Source of the DNA: Gnetum montanum
Taxonomy: Eukaryota; Streptophyta; Gnetopsida; Gnetales; Gnetaceae
DNA: 64,000 nucleotides
Reading direction: 5' to 3'
Assembly: GCA_015680685.1 (NCBI GenBank)
Contig: MNCI01005798.1
Span: 25,564 to 89,563 of the forward strand
A model generated the notes under the pieces. The model was not told the DNA's origin and did no database searches. It saw nothing but the letters and a program-made list of their open reading frames with translations. The position numbers were made by a program, and so were the translations under genes. Below, piece after piece: positions 31,206 through 44,960 of the stretch; within the stretch, counting starts at the first letter, position 1; each line of letters begins with the position of its first letter.

Positions 31206-32055
31206 TGATACAAAATTCCAACACTTAACCATACAAGTCATAAGTGTTCACATGCAACATGATCTTAATCCATGAATGGAAAATGTAAGTATACTAGTGA
31301 GTTGATAATAAGTTCATTATCATTGTGTTTCCACTTAGTGTTAGAGAGGTGAAAAATGAAAGGTTTAACTCTAAGTGAGGAATATGATAAAATGATGTTG
31401 TTGGCTCTTAAGTTTGATAAGTTTAGACATAGTGAAAATGAATGGAAATTCTATCTCTAAGTACAATGAAAATATAAAGCTATTCTATCCTATGATGATA
31501 AGTGTCCATTCCTAATTTTTCATACATGTCCTGGGCTAATGTAATTATTACTAGGGATTACCAAGTAACTTTACTACTAAGAAAATCAAGCAAATTCATT
31601 ACTGGATTATCAAACAATTACACTTTATGCTCAAAACTAGTCATACTCATTTTGCCTTACTAATAAACATCAAAATTAAAAATGACTTGGAAAATATAAA
31701 TGACATAGTAAAAATAAATCTATTCTATGTGAAATGCTACAATAATGAAGAGTAATCTTAATCTTTATTGTTGTTCATAAATTGTGTCTAGGAATAATCC
31801 ACTCGAATAAAGATATCGAACAACTATAATTCACCACACTACAGGCATTCAAAACTAACTCTGACTTTATAGAAACAAGCTACATGAATTTCGCTAAGTG
31901 TTGGAAAAAAACTTATTTTTGACATGATGGTAACCTTGTATTTATAGGAATGGCCATGACCCAGTACATTGTATCTATGACAATGTATGTTAATCTATGC
32001 TATCACACCTACATAGATATAATATCATAGTCCTCTACTTAAAAGCATTTCATCA
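31206..32055 (-). repeat. 3' LTR of element F
   Basis: About 850 bp, TGATACAAAATTCC to CATTTCATCA. It aligns with the LTRs of C and E along its length, for example the CATACAAGTCATAAGTGTTCACATGC start, AATAAAGATAT and TATTTATAGG. The next bases outward to the right, up to the AACTCATCCTTAAG block, match the 3' internal end of element C. That shows it is a 3' LTR of a minus-strand element. Confidence 0.8.
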
Positions 32056-34824
32056 TACCCCCACAACAAACTGAAAACTCATCCTTAAGTTGGGACAAAA
32101 GGAGGATAGATTTTCTTACAAACTTGTAGGATTATATGGACTCAACATTGTGAAACATATATACATGACTAACTCTACTATAAATGTTGCATTTTTGTTC
32201 AAGTAGTATTACGAAATCATCATGCAATGCGTGATTGACACACATGAAAAAAAAATTAAAAAAAACTTAATGTAGTACCTTCATGTTTCTGGTGGTGGTG
32301 GCTTCTCCATTGACATCATCCCTTTGTCATCTAGTTTCTAAAACTAGTACCTATTTAGTAATTCTCTCAACTTTTCCTCTTTCAATTCTAGGATCATGCA
32401 CTATCCATGTTAATTTAATGATGTTTTCTAGTGATGGTGCTTACCAGGGATGTGGCAGTTGTAGAAACATTGTTTTGGCCCTGATATACCATATTGTAAA
32501 TTGTACTCTTTCTACCTCAAAGGTTTTGACTATCTTCTATAGTTCTTAGTAATTAATCATACTCCTAGCTAGATTTTTTGCAACATATTTTTAATATAGG
32601 TAGTTGGATTTAACTACTTTGAGTATAGAGCTTGCAATGTAAAGCTTTTCCTATGCATCTTTCCTATATGAAAATTGTTTCTCATACATGGAATATACTG
32701 TAGTCACTTCCTATTCTAATTTGGCCCTTGGCCTACCCACTGTGAACATGGCTACATTAATGTGCCATAGATTTGCTAATTCCATGTATTCCTTTAAGTC
32801 TTCTATCTATAGGTCTCTATTATTTAGCTTAGCTTCATGAACAAGGGCAATACTATCCAAGATGGGTTACCAATTAGGTGTTTGTTGTGTGATGAAGTTG
32901 ATTTTAGCTTTAGCCATCTAGATTCTTTCTCATTAATTTACTTCTACATCGCTACTTATTCTCTAAAATATTCTTTGAGCCTCTAATGTTTCTTAGCCTT
33001 AATTTACCATATGTTGATTTCAATGGCCAATTTCTATCTTACTATGGGTAATTCTTCTATTGATAGGGTTTTTTTTATCATGGGTTAATTATCTTATGTC
33101 GAGGTTAACTCTAGCATATTGTTCTTTTAGTTAATGAATGCTTTCTTCAAGTATATTCTTCTAGCTTTAAATTTCTATCAACCTTCAATTTTTTGCAATA
33201 ATACTTTTATTCTCTTTTTTCAATGAAATAATGGCTTTAGCATCAACATATGTATGGGCATTTATAATTAAACCATTTCACGCTATCTTTTCTCTTTCTA
33301 TCTTCATTTGCGTCTATTTTTCCATGACTTAATTTATTTGCTCATTTCTGAACTATGTAAGCTGGTCTAGTGCAATGTGTTGTTCAAGATCTTGTCTTTC
33401 ATCTCTTAGTGTAACTAATTATTTTTGGTGTCTTTGCACTTCACTCTTTACATGTTTCATCTTGGTTTCTACCATGACTAGCTTTTCCTTAGTGGATATT
33501 AGTTCTAACTATGCTACAATTATATCACTGGGAAAATAAAAAGCTTTTGCATTCCCTGTCCTATTTGTAGTAATCTTTCTAAAACATCTTCATGTTCAAT
33601 AGGGGACATTATTTCCTTTCCTAATATTCTAGCCAATGTTTCTACATCTTTAGCTTTAGAAATATTTGCTAGTGGTACAATGGAAATATTAAATGACTCC
33701 TTAATATGATCTATTATACTTTTGCTACTCTAGTTGTATCTAGGTATTCATCATTATAGTGCCTTCTTTGCTAGTTTCCAACATGACGTGGAATGATGTA
33801 ATGCTCCCTAATATTTGTTATTCCTAATCATCATTTTCTCTTTCCTACAAAGATATTTGACCATTGGTGGATCCTATAGATATTTTAGGTTTTCTTAGAT
33901 TATCCCTTACTCTATACATACCTAAAATTTCCCTACTACCCCAATTGATTATTTTTATTATATCTTATAGGTGGCTCATGGAAGGCTTGTAGTCTTGTTG
34001 TGTTGGTGGAGCACTCTATCCTACTCATTCTACAGTTAGGGTTGATCCACTGGGTCCTACCTATTCTATGTTTACAGCTAGAATATTTGCCATTAGTGTT
34101 AACCTTGTTGTTGCCGTAGTGCCTACTAGTTTCTCCACTTGATCTTTCTTAGGTGATACTAGCTTGGATATTTCTACATATGAAGCATTTTGAGCTCTGA
34201 GAAGAATATCATTGGTATAGTCCAAAATTCCAACTTATTTGTAAAAATTTTTAATGAGATAAGTAAATGGAAAAATGGGTTTTCCTATCTTCTTCTCTTT
34301 GAACCTTCAAGATAGCACTTCCTTTAATAGCATATGTAAAATTCTATTAAGTATTTTAATTGGAAAGATATGGCATGTTTCAATCTTAAAGTAAATCTTC
34401 TTTGTAGTCTAAAATCCAATGTACTCTTTCTCTATAGTTTCATATGCCCTTTGCAACCATAAATCCCTTACATTTGTGTTGGACCTTGTGGATATTTTAG
34501 TGATGTTGGCCCTACCATTTGGTATATTCAATGTCCTTTTGATTGCTTCTTTTGAATATGAAACTATCACCTCTCAATCTTCATTTTGGTATCATCTTGT
34601 TTTTTTTCTAGAATTGATGAACTTTCCCCAAATACCATTTACAATTTCTTCAAATGATTTATCAAAGTGCAAAGGCTTGGAGTTTTTGGTGAACCTTTGT
34701 AGGTGTAAACTCCATGAACAGTCCAAAGTTAAGTTCCACTATCATAATGGAGTTAATGTACCCCATAAGCACTGATTGGTGAGTATGAAGCATTTTTCTT
34801 ATCTTAGAGTTGGTGGTGCATTAG
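32056..34824 (-). pseudogene. Element F env-position ORF, 3' part
   Basis: This is a decayed ORF homologous to that of element E. IIVELNF/LFMEFT and WYLGKVHQF blocks at 34600-34760 line up with IIVEMNF/FMKFT and WYLGEVYQF of E. DNA similarity continues to about 34130. Below that lies a Lys/Glu-rich, coiled-coil-like region down to about 32280, full of stops, then the 3' internal end of the element. Element C is inserted at 34824/34825. The ORF resumes at 44740 with its basic N-terminus. The role of this Athila-type protein is unproven. Confidence 0.6.
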
Positions 34825-35681
34825 TGATGAGCAGCAAGGTACCCCTATGCCCAACCATACGAATACAAGCATTCATGCGCACTCTGGTTGAACTCCAAGG
34901 ATTAAGTGCTTATGCACCTACATAGAACAAGGATGAGTTATGTAGTTGTTGTCTTCCCAAGCTTACTTGTAAGGCACAACTAGTTAATTAAACTCGAGGT
35001 ATATGATTTTTTATGTTTTTTTATATTTTCTATTTTAGTCTCCTAAGTGTGTGAAATGAAATGATTTAGTTAACAAATGGATTTTTGTAACTCTAATGTT
35101 AAACGAATCCTAACTATAGCATCTGTTTCCACTCTTTGGATACATCTTGAACCAGTGTAACACTACTGGGATTACCAAATGCTAGTCATTACTGGGTTAC
35201 TAAGTGTTTCACGTATGCTCAAAGTGGTCATGTTGAGTGTGCTAATTTGTTGATAATTAATAATTCTATAGAGATAACATTGATTAACTAATGAGAGCAT
35301 CAAATAAAAATAAATAACATTAAATGCAATAGTTAAGTTATTCTAAATGTTGCAAGGTTTATTACAAAGTTTTTTTTTATTTCTGGACATAAGATGTGCA
35401 TAGGTACACAATGCTCGAATAAAGATCTATTCAGTCTATGACCCTTACTGCGGGCACTCAGAAATAATTCTAACTCTGGGAGGGAAAAACTATGAGAGTT
35501 CAACTAAAGGATTGAAAAATGCTATCCAAAACTAAGTGCCCCTATCTCTTATTTATAGACAATGAGATAGACTCTAACATTGCATGTCTGATGTTGGGGA
35601 TTCAATGTTGCTTGGCCAATCCAACATCACATATCCGATATCGGGGGTTCGATACTAGGTCACTTATTTGGTGGCTCATCA
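34825..35681 (-). repeat. 3' LTR of element C
   Basis: 857 bp, starting TGATGAGCAGCAAGGTACCC and ending GGTGGCTCATCA, with 8-bp inverted ends TGATGAGC/GCTCATCA. A TATA box on the minus strand lies near 35549-35556. An AATAAAGATC block is near 35424. Confidence 0.93.
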
Positions 35682-37700
35682 TACTTCAATGATGGGATGA
35701 AAACTCATCCTTGAGTTTCTTACAAAATATTGGAAAGATATGAGATTATTGATTGAATGAAAATTGATGGTGACATGGAATCACAGACTCAAAGTGCCCA
35801 GTGAATAGATCAACAAATGTATTACAGCATTGGTGTTCATAACCATTGTTGTGAACACTATACATAGATGACATCCAGACCCTCATTTGATAGCTTGAAG
35901 CGAGAGAGAGAAAAGAAAATGAGGCATGTTTTTGTTGATGTAAAAAATGTGCACACTATTGTTTGTCCATGGTCACATGACTAAGCTTGTTCCTTGTGTA
36001 AATGATCTTGCTCCAGTCCATCCTGAGTGCTTCCTCCTATCCCAATCCATTGTTCATGTGATCACCATCTACACACACAAAACAATCATGAATTAGCAAG
36101 GATAGATAAGATATAATGCAGTTGATACCTTGCCTCGATATGAAGCACATTGGCTAGGTTGTGGGTATGGCAAATACTAGGTTAGAAGTTTGTAACTGAT
36201 AACTACCCAAGGTGTAGGGGTGAGATAAGTAATGAAATGGAAAAATTTGTGATAGGCCCCCATGACTAAGAGAAAACCTCTAGTAGCAATAGGATGGAAA
36301 ACAAAAGAAAAAGGAAGATAAGAGAAATAAAAATGGTGAAGCCAATAAAAATGCATAGAAAGGAAGAGAAAAAAAAGGGATGTCATGGATGGGGTGAAAT
36401 GAAAAATAGTTGATTGCAAGAAATGTTTAAGAGAAAGAACTTAACAATTGCACTAAAAAGGAATGCCAGTGGGCCCTCTCCAAAGTAGAGTCATGCCCTT
36501 TGTGCTATGACAAACCCACAAACCAAAGAGTTCGTAGGCTCTAGGAATGCCATATGGAGACACTAGTTAAGAATTCACCCGTAAGAACTTATGAAAGAAT
36601 AACAATGCATTGACCAAGATATAGAATAATCATAAAACCAATAGTGAGGTGGAATATAGGAAGCAATATGGAAAGAGAAGAGAGAATGGAATGGAACCCC
36701 GAAATCAAGGTTGCGTAAAGTTCCTTGTATATTATGTGGTTAAGGTGACTTAATAAATTTCAGTCCAAATCTAGATTGAAACTAAACACATCTAGTGACT
36801 TCACATCAACACACTTAACCAACCCATCCTCTTGAAGCAACAAGAATGCTTCCACAGAGCAACCACCATCCCAAAAAGAGAAGAATAGAGAAGTAGGAAG
36901 TGAGAAAGGGCCTTAGTTAGAGGGAATGTTCAAGCATGGGTAACATGTCTTTCCATTGCCATGAACAGTGCTTGTAGCCCATGTTACTTTATTATGTCTA
37001 TGAAGTGTGCTTTGAATTCCCACCAGTTTTTTTGAGTGACAACCATACCATGCAAAGGCTTATTTGATTCATTCAACTTCTTGATATTAGTCAATAGCAG
37101 AATGGTAGAAAACCTATGAAAAACATCTAAGTACCCAAGAGAATAGCTAGAACAAATGCATCAAATCCCCTTGAAGTCACCCCTTTTTCAATCCATTTGA
37201 ATCTTTCCTTGGTTTGAAGAATACCAAGCTACAAATTCATTAATAGGTTTGATTAGAAAAAGGGACAGTATATTTCCAAAACAAAGGGAGAGTTGAATGG
37301 ATGAATGGATGATGTGGCATCATTGCCCGTTTTATCAAAAGAAACCATATCTTAGCATCAACATTAAAAGTCAAAGATAAAAATCAAACATTAGCAATCA
37401 ACACCATTATAGTACAACCCACCATCATGAGCACTTATTATGTGACGAGTAAGAATAAATAAAAAAATGTAATAAAGAAAGAAATAGTAAAAATGTTAAT
37501 GATGGTGTAAAAAACAATTAAAGATGAAAAATATGTAAAAAAAAAGTGTAAAACAAAAAATACAAAAGAAACTAAGGGCTTAGAATAATTAGCATTGGTG
37601 GCCATCTCCCCCATGAGTGAGTTGGAAGGAGAAAATATGAAGTAATGATTAGGGCTATTCATCAACAGAGGTAGTGTTAGTACTTGCCATTTTGTGCTCA
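35682..37700 (-). other. Element C spacer between integrase and 3' LTR
   Basis: About 2 kb of AT-rich DNA with A-rich tracts at 36295-36380 and 37440-37570. It carries the AAGGATGAGTTTTC block next to the LTR (minus strand). The ORF at 36177-36419 and that at 37438-37701 are low-complexity and not convincing. There is no env-position ORF, unlike E and F. Confidence 0.65.
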
Positions 37701-38580
37701 TGGAAAGGTTTGGTTTGCTAGATGCTGACCCATAATTTCTTATCTAGGCTTCTAGGTTTATAAATCATCATGGCCCCTAAAGGAAAAGTTTCATGAATGA
37801 TATAAGGTCCTTTCCACAACATTTGAAATTTAGTTCATTGTGGCACATGTGAAGGATTTCAATAAAGAACCCTATCTCTTAGTTGGTATTTGATTTTCCA
37901 ATTCTTAGGTCATGACGTTGTTTGTTGAAGGCCTTGTGTAGTTCATTGGATGATAGGGTGGCTAATAGATTTCTATCTAGGAAGTTAAGATTCATTAACC
38001 ATTTTTTCTATGCTAGGAGAATAGCCTATAGGGAGTTTCCATGTGGAGTGGTAGGCCCAAAGAGCATCATTTAGTTTGGTGCTCTAGTCTCACCTATATT
38101 TGCTAATGGTTTGTGTCAAAATTTTTGTGATTTCCCTATTGGTAACTTCGACTTGACCATTTTCTTGAGGATGATATAGTGTAGTTAGTTTATGCTCAAC
38201 TCCTAAGCACTGCATCAACTTCCAAAAAGTCACACCTGTAAAATGTGTACCATTATTAGAAATAAGTGCAAAAGGCACGTAAAACCTATTTATTATCTGT
38301 TGTTGAACAAATCGTACAATGGTAGATGATGTATAGTCAGTAACGGTGAATGCTTTTGTCCATTTTGTAAAATAATTAATAGAAACAATAATATATGATT
38401 TTTAATTGGACATTGGTGTAATAGGCCCCATAAAATCAATACCCCATATGTTGAAGGGTTATAATGGTTAAATCCATTGTTGTGGACCCTCCATTCTAGT
38501 AGTCATTCCCCTATCATGTTGGCAGCACTCACAAGATTGGATAAAATGATGGGTGTCTCGAAATAATGTAGGCCAATAAT
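37701..38580 (-). pseudogene. Element C integrase
   Basis: This is an integrase in pieces. The clean part (38090-38278, 62 codons) shows ISNNGTHFTGVTFWKL, then HPQENGQVEVTNREITK. The second catalytic Asp has become Asn (SNNG for SDNG), while the Glu remains. The C-terminal part down to 37701 matches element D (GPYIIHETF). The zinc finger, between 38500 and 38800, is badly decayed. The gene is dead. Confidence 0.8.
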
Positions 38581-38899
38581 ATCCTACAAGTAAGATTTTA
38601 ATGGTTTTTCATCTCCCAGTGTAATGACCCCCCACAAGGGTCCTCATGAGCATCTTGGGAAACTTGCAATTGATCTGCATTGGGAACACACCATCGGACC
38701 AAGCCATCATAACACACCTTGTAAAGGTGTGTGTTGATTTCCATGAAATGTTTGACTCGGTGGAGAAACTATTGTTTCTTTCTAATGTCCAGCCCTTATG
38801 GTGTTTATTGTGTGAGAAGATAAGTAAGAATGCTACTATACCAATTTTTATATATGGGTGATTGATTATTTATTACACTTGCAAAGAGGAGTTTATCAG

Positions 38900-40100
38900 G
38901 GAAGCGATTAGAAATTGGGTATTCATCCTCTTTGTTGTCCCTCACAACCAAGATAAATGATTGGCAACAACATTCTCGGTGCCCTTACAATCTACCATCG
39001 TGAGATCGAACTCTTGCAAGATCACAAGCCATCGTATAATGTGAGGGCTCACCATTGGTTTATTCATAAGGAACCGAATCGCACTATGATATGTGTGTAC
39101 AAATACCTTATAGCTTAATACATAGTGCCTAAATTTCTCTAGTGCAAACACCACAATCATTAACTCTTTTTATATTGTGGTATATTTGAATTATGCACCA
39201 GCAATGCTTTGACTTGCATAATGAATGTAATAGGAATGTCATCTAACTATGTAAGTATGGCTCCTAAAGCAAAATTGGACACATCAATCATTATATGGAA
39301 TGGTCTAGACTAGTCAAGCGCTTGTAGAATGGGTGTTTCTATGAGATTCTACTTCAAGGTTTGGAAAGCTAACTCACATTCCTTGGTCCATTTAAAGGGT
39401 ACTTCCTTTTTCGTTAATTCTACTAACAGTTTTGCAATCTTTGAAAAGTTCTCGATAAAACGTCTATAATAGCTAGTATGTCCAAGGAATGATCAGACAT
39501 ATTTTATAGTTTCAGGTTGATGAGTGATTCCTTGGATGAATTTAATTTTTTTAGAATCTACCTCTATCCATGTTTGTGAAATTTTATGTCCTAATATAAT
39601 GCCCTCTTAAACCATTAAGTGGCTTTTCTGCTAATTGAGCCTTAGGTTGGTTTCAACACATCGTTTCAGCACTTGCTCTAATTGGTCTAATGCTTGTTCA
39701 AAGTCCACTTCATAGGTGGAGAAATCATCCATAAAAACCTCCATACCATTCCCTATTTGCTGCTAAAATATACTAACAACCAAATGTGGAAATGTTGCTA
39801 GAGCATTGCACAAGCCAAACGACATCTACCTATATGCAAATGTCCCCCAAGGAATCATGAATGTAGTTTTGGCTTGGTTTTCTAGTGCTATTTGAATTTG
39901 ATTGTACCCACTATAACCATCTAAAAAACTATAATAACAATGCCCTGTAATGGTATCTAAAACTTGGTCAATGAATGATAATAGGAAATGATCTTTAAAT
40001 GTTGCCATGTTTAATATCCTAAAGTCTATACACACCCTTCATTTATTACCTTCTTTAGGCACAATGAATAATGGAATTACCCATTCACTGTCAACAATGG
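38900..40100 (-). pseudogene. Element C reverse transcriptase and RNase H
   Basis: RT pieces are MCIDFRILNMATFKDHF, FLDGYSGYNQIQIALE and PWGTFAYR at 39826-40035. Then comes MEVFMDDFST near 39720-39745, where F-M-D-D is the RT box used by Athila elements. RNase H lies at 38942-39160 (FALEKFRHYVLSYKVFVHT, ENVVANHLSWL). Several stops and small indels separate the pieces. Confidence 0.85.
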
Positions 40101-40315
40101 GGTAGATGAACCCAACATTCAGAAGTTGTTCAATTTCTTTCTTAACTACTTGCTTAAGCTTTGGGTTTAGTCATCTTTGTGGTTGTCATCGAGGCTTCAT
40201 AGAGGGGTTAGTGTAAATTATATGTTGGCATATCATAGGATCTATTCCAATTAATTCATGATATAACCAAGCAAAGGCTTTTGACCATTTGTTTACCATC
40301 TTCAGTAGTCTTTCT

Positions 40316-41090
40316 TTATTTTTGTTGAGGAGTGAGCTTAACATTAATGATTACTGATTTTCCATTCTTGAGAAATGCGTACTCCATATTGGTGGGAAAA
40401 AATTTTAATTCAAGAGGCTCTTCGTTAAACTTGTCAAGGATTTCCAACTTCCTCCAGTTGATATCTTTGGTATCAATACTTGGAAGTTGGTGATAGAATT
40501 GCTTTAATGCATCTATGCTATCGATATAGGCACAAGTTAATCTCTCAGTTGGTTCCATGCATAAAGTTGAATTGCTCTTTAGGTTAGCTGTTAGCCATTG
40601 GGTGCCTTCCTGTCTTGTGATTGTTGCATACAGGCATCTTTGTATGTTAGATACTTATGCACACTGGTTGCATGTAGGAAATGTTGAGCATTGTACAAAC
40701 TAGGACTTCTACACATAGTTGCACCCTGTGTCACTATATGTGATGCATGGAACTTTCTTCTTCTTGATCTTTTCAAATGCATTTTTTTTAATATCTCTTG
40801 GGAAAGATCACGTATTCCTAGGCACGCATCAATCATACTTAGCCATGCTCTTCCTATTATGATTGGGAAGTCCCCTTTGTAGTTGTTAACTTGGATCACT
40901 AGAAAATCAGCTGGATATGACCACCCACAAATAGTGGTGACAATGTCCTCCACTAGTCCTAATGGAACAATGATGGACTGGTCGGCCAACTCTAAATGAA
41001 TGCTACTCTTCTTTAGTGAAGGCAAGTTCTAGGCTTTATAGATTTCCTAGGAGATCAAATTAACACTAGAACTTGAATGCAAAAGAGCTT
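40316..41090 (-). pseudogene. Element C protease and linker
   Basis: The main piece, 40591-41025 (144 codons), has SIHLELADQSIIVPLG, GWSYPADFLVIQV and FPIIIGRAWLSMIDA. Its active site upstream reads LLHSSSSVNLIS, with His for Asp. The linker 40316-40558 (EPLELKFFPTNMEYAFL) leads to RT. It is homologous to the proteases in D, F and H. Confidence 0.83.
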
Positions 41091-41099
41091 TACAAGGGT

Positions 41100-43300
41100 C
41101 ACTTCCAACAATTTGTAAATAAATAAGATGACTTCCAGGAACAGAGAGTTCCCTAGGAAGATGGCCAACTGTAATCCAATTAGTGATGGCTTGAGTTAAC
41201 ATGATAGTGTGCGTTGAGTGTAGTTTTTGATTCAAAGGAAGCTCTAAAGATTCAAATGACAATGGGGAATTTGGATAATTAGTAGCTTGTGGTTGTAAGG
41301 ACTTGGTTGCACTGTTGGTTCTAAAGAAAGATCTCTTCATTGATCGGTTGTCCAAACCAACAGTAGGTTGAAGATTGATAGCCCTTGTAGCGTTATGTTG
41401 CTACAGTTGGATAGGAAGCTTGCCCTACATAGTTGGAGTAGGTGGTAATAGAGTTGAGGGTGGAAGAGATGCAGATAGATGAGAAAGATAGTACATATGT
41501 GAAGCATCACCCCTAGAAGAAGAAGAAGTTCTATAGTACTAAGGGGTCTAGTAGTGAGGTTGAAGAGCGACATGACTAGTAGAGTCATGTGGAGAGATCG
41601 ACTGCTGAACGTAATACCCATATGGGTTAGGTTGATAGTAAGGGTACTATTGATGTGGTAGTGGCATTTCCCATGATTTTGGGTGTTGCCACTATTGATA
41701 CTATTCATTTGGTTGTGGTGGAGCTCTACTCAAATAATATGTCAAGGGTTGGTGGACTTGCCTTGGGTTATCTTGAGGATAAGGTAACCTTCTAGGTGTT
41801 TGTTGTTTGTTTAATTATGGGTATAGTGCATACATCCTAGACTCTTGCAAATGTGACACTAATGGGAAACATCCCTTAGGATGGTCATATTGGAAAATCT
41901 CACATCTTCCATAATTGTCTATGTTCAAATCCACAACCTCTTCAATGACGGCAACCTTGCCCTTACCCTTGTTATATGCATACTCAGCTTCTTTCTTTTT
42001 CCTTCTCTCTTGGTCACTACTTTGTTCTCTAGAATTCTTTGCTATTTTTAGGATAGTTTGAAATTTTTCATCTAGGGAGTTCCATATTTGATCCACCTTT
42101 GCTAATACTTCTGATGTAAATTTTTGAATGGGCAAAGTCTTTCTATTCACCATCTCTTCAAGTGGTTACTCTTCTTCATCTTTGTAAAATCTAACTTCCT
42201 TATTTTGGAGGGAAGGATCTCTGTTGTACTCTTTTTCACTTTCTCTTTTCTTCAACTCATCTTCCTCCTTGGAAACTCGCTCCAACAATCTTTGTATTTG
42301 ATGGGATCTGAGCTCGAATAGCCTTCCTTGGGCATAAGTCCCAAGGGTTCTCGCATTTTGTACCTAAGCCCATCTACAAGATGGCATAGTTGTTCCTTTT
42401 ATGAGTAACCATGGCTAGGGAAACAATGTAATAATGAATAATATTAGCCAATGGAAACATTTAAGGGTTCATGTACTCCTTGTTTTCATCCTTGGATTTG
42501 CTTATGTAGGTTGGACACTCGGGAGTATGTTTGATACTTATTCTTGAATAGCTCCAACATGGTACTCCATTGATGAATGGATTCCGATTCTGAGGACTAG
42601 TACTAGCTTTCTGCTTCCTTGATCAGTGTCTATGAAAACAAATTTAGTTTTTGTCACTCATTTTCTATATTCTGCAAGGCACATGTGTCATGGAATGCTT
42701 GTAAATGGTTTTGAGAATCAACATTGTATCCTCCTTCAAATCGTGGGATGTTATTCATGTCTAGTCTTTTAATTCTATTGTCTTTCTAGTGCTTTGTTGG
42801 AATCCTAATAGCCTTTGCTATATTTAACATACTTCATGTGGTGAGTGGGGGTTCATCATGATCATGTTTCCTATGGTGTCTATGATGCCTATGTTGTCTC
42901 TACTCTCCCTTCTTTCATGATGTGTCTCTCTAGAATGCCCTTGCCCCCCTTTCTCTATTGTTTTGTCCATGATTTCTATTTTTCCTTCCATTGTCCTCAT
43001 GGTCTCATCCTCTGCAACTACATTTAGATCTTGAAGGAGAGGAGAAAGAAGATGATGAAGGTGAAGAGGAAGGAGGACTAGCATCATGTTGATACCTGAC
43101 ACCTTCTCTTTAGTTGCCATGACCTCAATCATGGTTACGATCATAATGTCCATCATTGTCATGCATTCATGTTCCTTTTGTAGACCCTTTGTGTATATTG
43201 GTACTAGAACCTGGGTTATGAATAGTTGAGTGAAGATTCTAATACCCAACTCATTGACCGAAGTCAAAGAGAGGAACATCATTTTGTGGAAAACCTCCTA
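41100..43300 (-). pseudogene. Element C gag
   Basis: This is a decayed Gag. The N-terminal part is charged and repetitive (42824-43282). Capsid pieces near 42700-42780 match LDMNNIPRFEGGYN in D. A coil with VLAKVDQIWNSLDEKFQTIL and a degenerate zinc knuckle (YDHPKGCFPLVSH) lie at 41815-42153. A Pro/His/Ser-rich tail runs to 41100. Stops and frameshifts occur throughout. Confidence 0.75.
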
Positions 43301-43856
43301 AGAAAGGTTCACCATCATCATTTTTACATAGGACATACAAGACATCCTATGACCACTTACCCTTCATGGATTTGTAATGTCTCTCCTGTTGTAGGTTCCT
43401 TTGGCATTGTACCTCTGTGGGTCGATAATCTCTTGAATCTTGTTCATGCACAAAATACTCTAACTGTAATTGCTGCATGCCAATTCATGTGAGAGCATGA
43501 AGAAGCATGCCTGGGATTGAGTGATCGAGAGGTAACACTATGTTACTTTCTAAATCACATCATCGCATCTATTCATCCTAGTGGAGAATAAAGGTAAAGT
43601 TTGGTACATACTCATCAAGATGAGTGCATACCATGCAAAGCTATTGGGACAATGGAAGATCATCTTGTGCACCCTACCTCTGATTGTTCATGGTATTGGA
43701 CCTAGTTGGTGAAGCACTATTATAAGAAGAAAGAGACATGATTGATTATTTAATGTGTGGTACTCTTTTCCAGTGATTGTAGGATAGTTAACCTTAAGGG
43801 TTTGTTCCAATGATGGAAGGATTTCCTAAGTTCTAATTAGCACACAAACAACAAAA
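43301..43856 (-). other. Leader of element C
   Basis: About 550 bp between PBS and gag without a supported gene; the plus-strand ORF at 43226-43492 has no recognisable product. Confidence 0.5.
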
Positions 43857-43874
43857 TCCCTAGAAATGGTGCTA
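43857..43874 (-). other. Primer-binding site of element C
   Basis: On the minus strand TAGCACCATTTCTAGGGA lies one base from the LTR end. It is a decayed copy of the tRNA-Asp-type site better preserved in D (55735-55752) and E. Confidence 0.7.
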
Positions 43875-43875
43875 A

Positions 43876-44739
43876 TGATGAGCGACAAGGTACCCCTATG
43901 CCCAACCATACAAATATGAGTGTTCACGTGCAATTTGGTTGAACTCCAAGGATTAAGTTCTTATGCATCCACACAGAACAAGCATGAGTTATGTAATTCT
44001 TGTCTTCCCAAGCTTACTTGTAAGGCACAATTGTATGGTTAAGTAAACTCGAGGTATATGATTTTTTATGTTTTTTATATTTTCTATTTTGGTCTCGTAA
44101 GTGTGTGAAATGAAAATATTTAGTTAACTAATAGATTTTTGACTCTAATGTTAATCAAATCCTAACACTAGCATCCATTCCCACTCTCTGAACACATCTT
44201 AAACTAGTGTAACACTACTGGGATTACCAAACGCTAGTCATTACTGGATTACCAAGTGTTCCACGTATGCTTGAAGTGGTTGTGCTAAGTGTGCTAATTC
44301 ATTGATAATTAATAATTCTATAGAGATAACATTGATTAACTAATGAGAGCATCAAATAATAGTAAATAACATTAAATGCAATAGTTAAGCTATTCTGAAT
44401 GTTGAAATGTTTATGACAAAGTTCATCTTTATTTCCAGACACAAGGTGTGCTCAGGTACACAATGCTTGAATAAAGATCCATTCACTCTATGAATCCTAC
44501 TGTGGGCACTCAGAAATAATTCTAACTCTGGAAGATAAAAATTGCTAGAGTTTGACTAAAGGACTGAAAAATACTATCCAAAACCAAGTTCCCCTATCTC
44601 TTATTTATAGACAACGACAACGAGATAGGCTCCAACATCATGTGTCTAATGTCAAGGATTCAATGTTGCTTGGTCAATCTGATATTATGTATCCAATATT
44701 CAGGGTCTGATATCAGGTTGCTTATTTGGCGACTCATCA
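43876..44739 (-). repeat. 5' LTR of element C
   Basis: 864 bp, starting TGATGAGCGACAAGGTACCC and ending GCGACTCATCA. TATA on the minus strand is near 44604-44611 (CTATAAATAAG), with an AATAAAG block near 44471. It is clearly the partner of 34825-35681. Confidence 0.93.
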
Positions 44740-44960
44740 ACTAGCTTCCACTCGTGTAGATTGTCTTGTTGTAGGTGTGGATTTATGGATTAAGTATGAT
44801 TATGCCTCTTTCTCTGTAGGAGAAGTTTGATCTAAATCTCATCCTCTTCCTCTTTATTTGGGTCTCTTTTCTTGTGGTTGAGATGGTCCTTTAACGTCAA
44901 GTATTTTCTTTGGAAACATCTACAATCATAAGAAACTTGAAAATTACCCAAAAATTCTTA
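44740..44960 (-). pseudogene. Element F env-position ORF, N-terminal part
   Basis: After the target site of element C the F ORF resumes toward its N-terminus. It has a basic, Pro/Gln-rich stretch (PSQPQEKRPK) with stops, matching the KRPRGG-type start in element E. A PTLR-like block lies across the 34824/44740 junction. Together with 32056-34824 it forms one gene split by element C. Confidence 0.5.

Larger units (their letters stand above)
34825..44739 (-). mobile_element. Element C: full-length Athila-like retrotransposon nested in element F
   Basis: Two LTRs (34825-35681 and 43876-44739) in the same direction flank PBS, gag, protease, RT, RNase H and integrase, all on the minus strand. Flanking 5-mers are ATTAG (34820-34824) and ACTAG (44740-44744), a target duplication with one mismatch. 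The LTRs differ at many sites, so the insertion is old. No env-position ORF is present. Confidence 0.92.
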
